From Candidatus Acetothermia bacterium JdFR-47 (GTDB taxonomy: Bacteria; Bipolaricaulota; Bipolaricaulia; Bipolaricaulales; Bipolaricaulaceae): a stretch of DNA of 8,063 nt. The stretch covers positions 146-8,208 of the forward strand of contig MTNI01000073.1 in NCBI GenBank assembly GCA_002011415.1, given 5' to 3'. Positions 1-5,933 of this stretch are shown piece after piece. The position numbers were made by a program, and so were the translations under genes. Within the stretch, counting starts at the first letter, position 1; each line of letters opens with the position of its first letter. The notes under the pieces are model-generated. The model was not told the DNA's origin. It searched no databases and saw only the letters and a program-made list of their open reading frames with translations.

Positions 1-777
1 GGGATGAGAGATGGAAGCGGAGTCCTTCACCTTGATGGCCACGCCCTTGCCCAGGCGGGTGATCTGCTGGTGTTCCTGCACTCCAGGCATATCGCAGGCC
101 AAGGTCACGTCCAAGGCCACCGCGATCTCAGGGGCCAGGGAAAAGGCGCTGGTGCGTGCCCCCCTCAGGCCCACCTCCTCCTGCACCGTGCCCACGAAGT
201 ACACGTCCGCCCGGTGGTCAGCAAGCCGCCGCATGGCCTCGATGGCAACGTACACCCCCACCCGGTCATCTAGGGCTTTCCCGGAGACGAGCTCCCCCAC
301 CTCAAGGAACTCCTGGCGCAACGTCACCGGGTCTCCGATTCGTACGAGCTCTTTGACCCGCTCCCCGGGAAGCCCCAGGTCCACGAAGAGGTCCGAGACC
401 TTGATCTCCTTTTTCCTTTCCTCCTCGGTGAGGATGTGGATGGGTTTGATTCCGATGAGCCCCACCAGGGGACCGGACCCAGTGTGCACGGTGACCCGTT
501 TGGCGATCAGGGTACGGGGATCGAAGCCGCCCACCGGCTCGATCCTGAGAAAGCCCTTCTTCTCGTCTACATGCGACACGAAAAAGCCGATCTCGTCCAT
601 GTGGGCGGCCACTGCCACCTTGGGCCCCGGGCCCTTCTTCCGCGCGATCACGTTTCCAAGGCGATCCACTGTGAGCTCGTCCACCTGGCCCTCCAGGGCC
701 TCCTTGATGAGCGTCCGTACCTCTCCTTCACGACCTGGAACGCCCGCTGCTTCTGACAGGCGTCTAAGAAGCTCCAC
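1..777 (-). CDS. M42 family metallopeptidase (zinc/cobalt aminopeptidase), C-terminus beyond left edge
   Basis: The minus strand encodes 259 residues from a GTG at 777 with no stop before the window edge. M42 enzymes are large cytoplasmic dimetal aminopeptidases, often dodecameric, that trim peptides left by other proteases. The family is usually about 340-360 residues, so roughly 90 are missing. Seen in the sequence: AAHMDEIGF with metal ligand H59 and nearby D61; GKALDDRVG with the bridging aspartate at 170/171; VQEEVGLRGA with the catalytic/ligand glutamates E200 and E201; and ALDVTLA with ligand D223. The last histidine ligand should lie off-window. Start choice: AAGGAGG at 784-790 (minus strand) is six bases from the GTG, and the ATG slightly upstream is in another frame and stops after six codons. 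The gene is divergent from the rhomboid gene. Peptide specificity cannot be told from this; older names include cellulase M and glutamyl or deblocking aminopeptidase. Confidence 0.93.
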   Translation of the reverse strand, partial: MELLRRLSEAAGVPGREGEVRTLIKEALEGQVDELTVDRLGNVIARKKGPGPKVAVAAHMDEIGFFVSHVDEKKGFLRIEPVGGFDPRTLIAKRVTVHTGSGPLVGLIGIKPIHILTEEERKKEIKVSDLFVDLGLPGERVKELVRIGDPVTLRQEFLEVGELVSGKALDDRVGVYVAIEAMRRLADHRADVYFVGTVQEEVGLRGARTSAFSLAPEIAVALDVTLACDMPGVQEHQQITRLGKGVAIKVKDSASISHP

Positions 778-798
778 CCTTAGCCTCCTTTCCGCAAC

Positions 799-827
799 AT
801 GTTAGGGAAGGCCCAGCCCAAGGGCAA
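799..827 (-). promoter_or_regulatory. Predicted sigma70-type promoter of the M42 peptidase gene
   Basis: Read on the minus strand, TTGCCC (822-827) and TAACAT (799-804) are separated by exactly 17 bases. Transcription would start near 792, giving a leader of only about 15 bases that just contains the AAGGAGG ribosome binding site and the GTG start. The hexamers match the consensus only partly, so this rests on spacing and position. Its -35 box lies two bases from that of the divergent rhomboid promoter. Confidence 0.45.
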
Positions 828-829
828 CT

Positions 830-858
830 TTGGTGACCCGAAGGACCCGCGCTAGAAT
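830..858 (+). promoter_or_regulatory. Predicted sigma70-type promoter of the rhomboid-led operon
   Basis: TTGGTG (830-835) and TAGAAT (853-858) are separated by exactly 17 bases. The expected start near 865 gives a leader of about 12 bases before the ATG at 877, which leaves room for only a weak GGTGG (866-870) as ribosome binding site. It would drive the rhomboid gene and the coupled genes after it. There is no other gene-free space for a promoter before 3278. Confidence 0.5.
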
Positions 859-876
859 GAGCTCTGGTGGCGAGCC

Positions 877-1710
877 ATGATCCCGATTCGAGACTACCGG
901 CCGAGCGGCATCACGCCTTACATCACGGTGGGGCTTATCTTGCTCAACCTCCTCGTGTACGCCTACCAGCTCACCTACTCCGACAACAAGCTAGCCTGGA
1001 TCGACGGCTGCGCTTGGCGTGACACGCTCGGCGCGACCCCCCCGGGCTTCAACTATCTTCTGTACAGGAAATTAGGCCAGGGGTGCCTGTACCCAGTGTC
1101 CGAGCGGGACTATTTCGTGATCAGGTATGGGCTCATCCCGGCGGAGTTTTGGTTGGGAAAGGACCTCCCTCCCACCGTACCCTTCCCCCTCTGGCTGACC
1201 CTGCTCACCTCCATGTTCCTGCACGGAGGGCTCCTCCACATCCTGGGCAACATGTTGTACCTGTGGATCTTTGGGGACAACGTAGAGGGGGCAATGGGAC
1301 ACGGGAGGTTCCTATTCTTCTACCTCGCCTGTGGGGCGGGGGCGGCCATGCTCCAAATGAGCGTGAGTGCAGGCAGCACCGCCCCCATGATCGGCGCCTC
1401 GGGGGCCATCGCCGGAGTGATGGGGGCGTATCTCGTGCTCTTCCCCTGGTCCCGGGTGCTCACGATAGTTCCCATCTTCTTCTTTATCCAACTCATTGAA
1501 GTGCCGGCGATCATTATCCTGGGGCTGTGGTTCCTGCTCCAGTTCTTCTCCGGCCTCATGGACCTCTCCTCCCTAGGGGGCGTAGCCTGGTTCGCGCACC
1601 TCGGGGGGTTCCTCACCGGGGCCCTGCTCGTGTTCCCTTTGAAGCGCCGTGGGGTGGTCCCCGGGCTCGTCCAGTGGTGGCGGAGGCGCAGGTCCCCGTG
1701 GGGTTGGTGA
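877..1710 (+). CDS. Rhomboid family intramembrane serine protease
   Basis: A 277-residue polytopic membrane protein that should cleave transmembrane substrates within the bilayer. The rhomboid signatures are all present: HILGN (H121, N125) in the second helix, GASGAIAG with nucleophile S175, and AHLGGF with catalytic H241 in the last helix, giving a Ser-His dyad. Hydrophobic stretches fit six helices: about 12-31, 105-132, 143-160, 170-190, 194-225 and 235-254. The loop between helices 1 and 2 (about 33-104) is long and holds C45 and C70, the only cysteines outside the membrane apart from C152 in helix 3. The tail after 256 is basic and tryptophan-rich (WWRRRR), as for a cytoplasmic end. ATG 877 is the only start, since an in-frame stop lies at 853. 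The stop overlaps the next start by four bases (GTGA), suggesting translational coupling. The substrate is unknown. Confidence 0.93.
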   Translation: MIPIRDYRPSGITPYITVGLILLNLLVYAYQLTYSDNKLAWIDGCAWRDTLGATPPGFNYLLYRKLGQGCLYPVSERDYFVIRYGLIPAEFWLGKDLPPTVPFPLWLTLLTSMFLHGGLLHILGNMLYLWIFGDNVEGAMGHGRFLFFYLACGAGAAMLQMSVSAGSTAPMIGASGAIAGVMGAYLVLFPWSRVLTIVPIFFFIQLIEVPAIIILGLWFLLQFFSGLMDLSSLGGVAWFAHLGGFLTGALLVFPLKRRGVVPGLVQWWRRRRSPWGW

Positions 1711-2645
1711 ACGTCCTTTTGGCCTTCCCGGCCAAGCAAAAGCATCTCGAAGCGCTCGCCCCGGTGAGCAAGCGCATTCGACTCACCGTGGCCGCTTCCC
1801 CGGAGGAGATCGCCGGGGCCCTGCGGGAAGTAGAGGTGCTGGCCTGCCTGCCCCAGGTGGTACCAGTCCCCTGGGGGCCGGCCCCGAGGCTTCGCTGGGT
1901 GCACGTGCTCACGGCCGGGGCGGACGCAGTGCTCCCCCATGTGCCGGCCGGGGTCGTGGTCACCGTGTCCCGGGGGATCCAGGCCGACGCCGTGGCCGAC
2001 CACGCCCTAGCCCTGCTCCTCGCCCTCACCCGCGGGATCGCCCGCTTCCGCGACCGGCAGCGGGTCCGCCTCTGGGACAGGCACGTGCGGGTGGACGAGC
2101 TGGCCGGGAAGACGGCGGCCGTGCTGGGCCTGGGACCGGTGGGAAGGGCGATAGCGCGCCGGGCCAGGGCCTTCGGGCTCCGGGTCCTCGGGGTCTCTCG
2201 CACTGGAAACTACGTGCCGGATGTGGACGAGTGCCTCCCCATCTCGCGGCTCGCGGAGGTGCTGCCCCAGGCTCAGGTCCTGTTCCTGGCGTTGCCCCTC
2301 ACCGCAGAGACACGGGGGCTCATTGGAGCAGAGGAGCTCGCCCTCTTGCCGCGATGGGCCTTCCTCATCAACGTGGCCCGCGGCGGAGTGGTGGACGAGG
2401 CCGCGCTGATCAAGGCCCTGGAGGAGGGGCAGCTCGCGGGCGCGGGCCTGGACGTGTTCGCCACCGAACCCCTCCCGGAGGGTTCCCCCCTCTGGGGGAT
2501 GGACCAGGTGGCCATCACCCCCCACATCGCCGGGCTCCATCCTACCTACACCGAGCGGGCCATGGCCGCCTTCGCCGAGAACCTCGCCCGGTTCCTCTCC
2601 GGAAAGCCGCTCCTGAACCTGGTGGACCGGGAGCGGGGGTACTGA
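1707..2645 (+). CDS. D-2-hydroxyacid dehydrogenase (glyoxylate/hydroxypyruvate reductase-like)
   Basis: A 312-residue cytoplasmic oxidoreductase, the normal length for the D-isomer-specific 2-hydroxyacid dehydrogenase family, which interconverts 2-oxoacids and D-2-hydroxyacids. The Rossmann motif GLGPVG is at 141-146. The catalytic set is complete: R225 in NVARGG, E254 in DVFATEP and H273 in ITPHIAG. After the second Rossmann strand the sequence reads GVSRTG (162-167). Ser/Arg where NAD-dependent members carry an acidic residue suggests NADP(H) preference, as in GhrA/GRHPR-type reductases; this is inference. I chose GTG 1707 because it overlaps the rhomboid stop and begins directly at the first strand (NVLLAF). 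GTG 1698, 11 bases after GGAGG (1682-1686), is a real alternative that would add three residues. The gene is coupled to the next by TGATG. The substrate could be glyoxylate, hydroxypyruvate or another small oxoacid; the serine-pathway enzyme SerA is less likely because no C-terminal ACT domain is present. Confidence 0.9.
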   Translation: MNVLLAFPAKQKHLEALAPVSKRIRLTVAASPEEIAGALREVEVLACLPQVVPVPWGPAPRLRWVHVLTAGADAVLPHVPAGVVVTVSRGIQADAVADHALALLLALTRGIARFRDRQRVRLWDRHVRVDELAGKTAAVLGLGPVGRAIARRARAFGLRVLGVSRTGNYVPDVDECLPISRLAEVLPQAQVLFLALPLTAETRGLIGAEELALLPRWAFLINVARGGVVDEAALIKALEEGQLAGAGLDVFATEPLPEGSPLWGMDQVAITPHIAGLHPTYTERAMAAFAENLARFLSGKPLLNLVDRERGY

Positions 2646-3277
2646 TGGCGCAAGTCCTGGGGATAGACGAGGCCGGCCGCGGGGCGGTGCTCGGTCCCCT
2701 GGTCGTGGCCGGAGTGCTCGTCCCGGAGGAAGAACTCCCCCTACTCGTGGACCTAGGCGCCAAGGACTCGAAGGTCGTTCCCCGAGACAGGCGTCGGGGA
2801 CTCGTCCGGGAGATCGCCCGCCGCTTTCCGGTGCGGGCCGTGGTCATCCCCGCCCGAGAAGTGGACAACCACACTCTCACCGAGCTGGAGCTCGCCGCGG
2901 CCGCGGGGCTCATCGTTTCCCTTGCCCCCGATCGCGTGGTCCTCGATGCCCCAGTTGCCCCCGCCGCCATCCCGGCCTTCCTCAGTGAGCTCTCCCAACG
3001 GTCAGGCTATCCAGTGGCCTTCCTCTCTGCCTACCCAAAGGCAGACCGGACGCACCCCGCGGCGGCCGCGGCCTCGCTTGCAGCGAAGGTGGTCCGCGAC
3101 GCTTACGTCCTATTCCTCCGGCGCCGGTACGGGGACTTCGGCTGGGGCTACCCCGGCGAGGACAAGGTGGTCGCCTTCCTGAGAGAATGGCTCGCAAGCC
3201 ACGGGAGCCTTCCCCCCATCTGCCGCACGCGGTGGCGCTCCGTGGGGAGGCTTCTCCAAGAGGAACTCTTCTTATGA
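2645..3277 (+). CDS. rnhB: Ribonuclease HII
   Basis: A 210-residue nuclease that cuts the RNA strand of RNA-DNA hybrids and starts removal of single ribonucleotides from DNA. The four acidic active-site residues are visible: D8 and E9 in GIDEAGRG, D101 in VVLDAP and D134 in PKADRTHP. The family block AAASLAAKVVRDAY (141-154) and the GWGYPGED loop (166-173) follow. Several segments resemble archaeal RNase HII more than the common bacterial form: GPLVVAGVLV after the first motif, LGAKDSK (37-43), and a C-terminal TRWRSVGRLL like the archaeal RxSW ending. The ATG shares one base with the dehydrogenase stop (TGATG), so translation is probably coupled; the only ribosome binding site is a purine-rich run. 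RNase HIII is an alternative name to test, but no N-terminal TBP-like extension is present. HII is the better call. Confidence 0.92.
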   Translation: MAQVLGIDEAGRGAVLGPLVVAGVLVPEEELPLLVDLGAKDSKVVPRDRRRGLVREIARRFPVRAVVIPAREVDNHTLTELELAAAAGLIVSLAPDRVVLDAPVAPAAIPAFLSELSQRSGYPVAFLSAYPKADRTHPAAAAASLAAKVVRDAYVLFLRRRYGDFGWGYPGEDKVVAFLREWLASHGSLPPICRTRWRSVGRLLQEELFL

Positions 3278-3288
3278 AGCCGCCGCGC

Positions 3289-3317
3289 TTGCGAATCAGG
3301 CTCCTTCGGGGCAGAAT
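3289..3317 (+). promoter_or_regulatory. Predicted internal promoter for rpmH-infB
   Basis: TTGCGA (3289-3294) and CAGAAT (3312-3317) are 17 bases apart in the 84-base gap between rnhB and rpmH. A start near 3324 would give a leader of about 38 bases carrying AGGAGG at 3351-3356. This is the longest gap inside the plus-strand train before 7125, fitting separate expression of the ribosomal genes. An inverted repeat, CTTGCG at 3288-3293 and CGCAAG at 3321-3326, brackets the promoter. Confidence 0.5.
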
Positions 3318-3361
3318 TGCCGCAAGTACGAGTAAGTATTCAAGTCAAAGAGGAGGATCAC

Positions 3362-3502
3362 ATGCCCAAGCGGACCTATCAGCCACACCGCAGGCGCCGC
3401 AAGCGTACGCATGGGTTTTTGGCCCGCATGAGCACGCCGGGAGGGCGGGCGGTCATCGCCCGTCGCAGGAAGAAGGGGCGGAAGCGCCTCACCCCGGCTT
3501 AG
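3362..3502 (+). CDS. rpmH: 50S ribosomal protein bL34
   Basis: A 46-residue, extremely basic protein of the large ribosomal subunit. The family is recognised from [20 protein letters not shown] near the start, followed by [21 protein letters not shown], the usual bL34 pattern throughout. It has one extra residue (Pro2) before the canonical KRTYQP. The ATG at 3362 follows AGGAGG (3351-3356) by five bases. The reading frame extends upstream to a TTG at 3317, but those codons do not resemble bL34. Ordinarily rpmH is followed by rnpA near the replication origin; here the next gene is infB, 30 bases later, and no rnpA is present. Confidence 0.97.
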   Translation: MPKRTYQPHRRRRKRTHGFLARMSTPGGRAVIARRRKKGRKRLTPA

Positions 3503-3532
3503 GGTCTCACCTTTGCGAAAATTCGGGAAAGG

Positions 3533-5299
3533 ATGGCGTTGAGCAAGAAGCGCGTATACGAGATCGCCCGGGAGCTCGGGGTTCCCTCCAAGGAGCTGAT
3601 AGAAGCCCTGGCGGAGATGGGAATGCCGGGCCTGAAGGCCGTCAACACGGTTGAGGAAGAGGAAGCCGAGCTCATCCGCGAGCTATTCCAGGAGCACAAG
3701 GCCAAGAAATCCCCGGCCCAAGCTGAAGAGTCCGCCCAGGAGCTGGCGGCCCCGCCCGAAAAGAAACCCGAAAAAGAGGAAAAGCCCAAGGTTGGCCAGC
3801 CCCGCCCACCGGTGGTGGCCGTGCTCGGCCACATCGACCACGGCAAGACCACCTTGCTCGACACCATCCGCAAGACCCACGTCACCCAAGAGGAGGCGGG
3901 GGGAATAACTCAGTCCATCGGCGCCTACCAAGCCGAGGTGGACGGGCGCCTCATCACGTTCATCGACACGCCCGGCCACAAGGCGTTCACCGCCATGCGG
4001 GCCCGCGGGGCCCAGGTGACCGACATCGCGGTGCTGGTGGTGGCGGCCGACGACGGCGTCATGGCCCAGACCCTGGAGGCCATCGACCACATCAAGGCCG
4101 CCGGGGTCCCCATGATCGTGGCGATCAACAAGATCGACAAGCCCGATGCCAGCCCTGAACGGGTGATGCAGGAGCTAGCGCAGCTCGGCTACACCCCGGA
4201 GGACTGGGGTGGGGACACGATCATGGTGCCGGTGTCCGCTTTGACCGGCCAGGGCGTGCAGGACCTCCTGGAGATGATCCTGCTCGTGGCAGACATGGAG
4301 GACATCCGGGGGGATCCGGGCGGAGAGCTCGATGCCACGGTGATCGAGTCCCACATGGACTCGAGCCGCGGGCCTGTGGCCACCGTGATCGTGAAGAACG
4401 GCACGCTCAGGGAACGGGACATCATAGTGGTAGGCGCCACCTGGGGGCGCATCCGGGCGCTCGTCGACCACCAGGGGAAGCGCATAAAGGAGGCCGGACC
4501 CGGGACCCCGGTACAGATCCTGGGGCTGGAGGACGTCCCCCCGGCGGGGGAGCGCGTTGAGCGGGTGAAGAAGCCGAATCAGGCCAAGGCCCTCGCCGAG
4601 GAGCGTAAGCGCGCCGCCCTGGAGCAGCGGCGGGTGGCCCGCCCCCTGATGACGTTCGAGGACCTGCTCGCGGCCGCGGAGAGGAAGCGACTGGCGGTGG
4701 TGCTCAAGGCCGAGAGCACGGGGGCCCTGGACGCGGCCCGCCTGGAGCTGGGGACCATCGAGACCGAGGGCGTGGACCTGGACCTCCTTCACGCCGGCGT
4801 AGGACCGATCACCGAGTCGGACGTGCTGCTCGCCGCCTCGGTGGAGGACGCCCAGCCTCTGGTGGTGGGCTTCGGGGTGAAGGTGGACGGAAAAGCCAGA
4901 AAAGCCGCGGACGAACGCGGCATCCCTGTGCGCACCTATGACATCATCTACGACCTCACTCAGGACATCGAGCGGGCGATGCGTCGGCTCCTCGGCCCCG
5001 AGTTCGTCGAGGTCAAGGTCGGCGAGGCCGAGGTCCTGAAGACCTTCGACATCGACGGGGTGGGCCGGGTGGCCGGTTGCGTGGTGCGGTCCGGCAAGGT
5101 GGTGCGAGGAGGACGCGTGAAGGTGCTACGTCTGGGCGAGGAGGTGTTCTCCGGGGAGATCGCTTCCCTGAAGCGGTTCGCCCAAGACGTGCGCGAGGTC
5201 CAGTCCGGCCGCGAGTGCGGTATCCGCATCCGCGACTTCGACGACGTCCAGGTCGGGGACGTCCTGGAGATCTACACCCTAGAGGAGGTTCCGGCCTAA
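3533..5299 (+). CDS. infB: Translation initiation factor IF-2
   Basis: A 588-residue GTPase that brings fMet-tRNA to the 30S subunit and promotes subunit joining. Domains in order: an IF2_N helix bundle (about 1-50, [13 protein letters not shown]), a short charged Glu/Lys/Pro linker (54-92), the G domain (about 93-257), domain II (about 265-345), domain III (about 370-475) and the tRNA-binding C-terminal barrel (about 490-588, with AGC 514-516 and ECGI 561-564). GTPase motifs are GHIDHGKT (99-106), [10 protein letters not shown] (123-132), DTPGH (145-149, catalytic H149), NKID (199-202) and SAL (235-237). The switch I motif has Ser128 where most bacterial IF2 proteins have His. The length matches compact IF2s such as that of Thermus rather than the long enterobacterial form. 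The start is uncertain: ATG 3533 directly abuts GGGAAAGG, whereas TTG 3539 lies six bases from it and would give the family-like N-terminus MSKKRVYE. Confidence 0.97.
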   Translation: MALSKKRVYEIARELGVPSKELIEALAEMGMPGLKAVNTVEEEEAELIRELFQEHKAKKSPAQAEESAQELAAPPEKKPEKEEKPKVGQPRPPVVAVLGHIDHGKTTLLDTIRKTHVTQEEAGGITQSIGAYQAEVDGRLITFIDTPGHKAFTAMRARGAQVTDIAVLVVAADDGVMAQTLEAIDHIKAAGVPMIVAINKIDKPDASPERVMQELAQLGYTPEDWGGDTIMVPVSALTGQGVQDLLEMILLVADMEDIRGDPGGELDATVIESHMDSSRGPVATVIVKNGTLRERDIIVVGATWGRIRALVDHQGKRIKEAGPGTPVQILGLEDVPPAGERVERVKKPNQAKALAEERKRAALEQRRVARPLMTFEDLLAAAERKRLAVVLKAESTGALDAARLELGTIETEGVDLDLLHAGVGPITESDVLLAASVEDAQPLVVGFGVKVDGKARKAADERGIPVRTYDIIYDLTQDIERAMRRLLGPEFVEVKVGEAEVLKTFDIDGVGRVAGCVVRSGKVVRGGRVKVLRLGEEVFSGEIASLKRFAQDVREVQSGRECGIRIRDFDDVQVGDVLEIYTLEEVPA

Positions 5300-5304
5300 C
5301 GGCC
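5281..5304 (+). promoter_or_regulatory. Remote ribosome binding site plus small hairpin before ylxP
   Basis: AGAGGAGG (5281-5288) is the only good ribosome binding site before ylxP, but it lies 16 bases from the ATG. Between them, GGCC (5293-5296) can pair with GGCC (5301-5304) around a TAAC loop that contains the infB stop codon. Folding this four-pair hairpin would cut the effective spacing to about four bases. This is inference from the sequence; the stem is short. Confidence 0.3.
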
Positions 5305-5586
5305 ATGGCGGTGGGCCTGTTGCGTGTGCGCCTCAAGCTTTACGGGACACAGACCCTTAAGGACAAGCGGTCTGTCTTGGAGGGGCTTCTGGTCCGTACC
5401 CGTCGGGACTTCAACGTATCGGCCGCCGAGCTGGACCTCACGGACGATCCCGAAGCAGCCCTCCTTGGATTCGCACACCTCTCCAACAACGGGCGCTTCT
5501 CCGATCAAGTGCTGATGGGGCTGCTCAAGCGCCTGGAGGGGGAGCGGGCCTTCTTCGTTGAGGACTGGGAGCTAGAGGTCTTGTGA
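5305..5586 (+). CDS. ylxP: YlxP/DUF503 family protein
   Basis: A 93-residue small cytoplasmic protein of the DUF503 family, known as YlxP in Bacillus subtilis and characteristically encoded between infB and rbfA, as here. The family pattern is clear: an N-terminal strand GLLRVRLKLYG, then TLKDKRSVLEGLL (17-29), FNVSAAELD (36-44), a central LLGFAHLSN (53-61), and a C-terminal strand ending near WELEVL. Its molecular function is not established; position links it to ribosome assembly or initiation. ATG 5305 is chosen because homologues begin just before this first strand; the frame remains open far upstream only because of overlapping GC-rich infB sequence. It starts five bases after the infB stop and overlaps rbfA by four bases. 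Confidence 0.9.
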   Translation: MAVGLLRVRLKLYGTQTLKDKRSVLEGLLVRTRRDFNVSAAELDLTDDPEAALLGFAHLSNNGRFSDQVLMGLLKRLEGERAFFVEDWELEVL

Positions 5587-5933
5587 AGAGCGAGAAAACC
5601 CGCCGGCGCCTGGCCGCCGAGATCCAGCGGATCCTCGCCGAGGTCCTTGAGTTCGACGTGAAGGACCCGGCCCTGCGCGATTCCCTGGCCACCGTCGTGG
5701 ACGTGCAGCTCACCTCCGACGGCCAGCGGGCCACGGTGTACGTATACGTGAGCGGCGGAGAAGGCAGCCGTAGCGCCGTCCTCGCGGCTTTGGACCGGGA
5801 CAAGGGGTTCTTGCGCACCCAGCTTGCGAGGCGGTTGCACGTGCGCCGGGTGCCAGAGCTCGTCTTCCAGCTCGATGAGACCCTGGACCGGGCCCTGAGG
5901 CTGGAGGAGCTCTTCGATGAAGACAGCGAATGA
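5583..5933 (+). CDS. rbfA: 30S ribosome-binding factor RbfA
   Basis: A 116-residue KH-like protein that binds the immature 30S subunit and helps 16S rRNA 5'-end maturation, also aiding cold adaptation. Family features: an N-terminal helix with AAEIQRILAEVLEF (11-24), a KDPALRD segment matching the usual DPRL motif (27-33), DVQLTSDGQRATVYVYV (40-56) covering the first two strands, GFLRTQLARRL (75-85) and RVPELVFQLDET (89-100). Length is typical, without a long tail. The GTG start overlaps the ylxP stop (GTGA), so translation is coupled. The 3' end overlaps the next gene by 17 bases. The place after infB-ylxP is the standard one for rbfA. Confidence 0.95.
   Translation: MKSEKTRRRLAAEIQRILAEVLEFDVKDPALRDSLATVVDVQLTSDGQRATVYVYVSGGEGSRSAVLAALDRDKGFLRTQLARRLHVRRVPELVFQLDETLDRALRLEELFDEDSE

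Noticed and set aside
11..805. A 264-codon plus-strand open frame opposite the M42 gene
   Set aside because: The minus strand carries all M42 motifs with a good ribosome binding site; the plus frame is Ser/Pro/Arg/Thr-rich with no recognisable domain, as expected from antisense GC-rich sequence.
1320..2203. Long minus-strand open frames across the rhomboid-dehydrogenase junction
   Set aside because: They are antisense to two well-supported genes, lack ribosome binding sites and domains, and have biased shadow compositions.
1649..2644. N-terminal extension of RNase HII by over 300 residues
   Set aside because: The upstream part is Gly/Pro/Arg-rich out-of-frame translation of the dehydrogenase gene; GIDEAGRG starts six residues after ATG 2645, which is the normal RNase HII start.
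3187..3654. Plus-strand 155-codon frame spanning rnhB, rpmH and infB
   Set aside because: It crosses three recognised genes in another frame and has no family features.
4175..4792. Minus-strand 205-codon frame inside infB
   Set aside because: Antisense of conserved IF2 domains II-III; no start signal or motif.
5077..5304. Upstream extension of the ylxP frame
   Set aside because: Out-of-frame reading of the IF2 C-terminal domain; DUF503 proteins begin just before the GLLRVRLKLYG strand at 5305.
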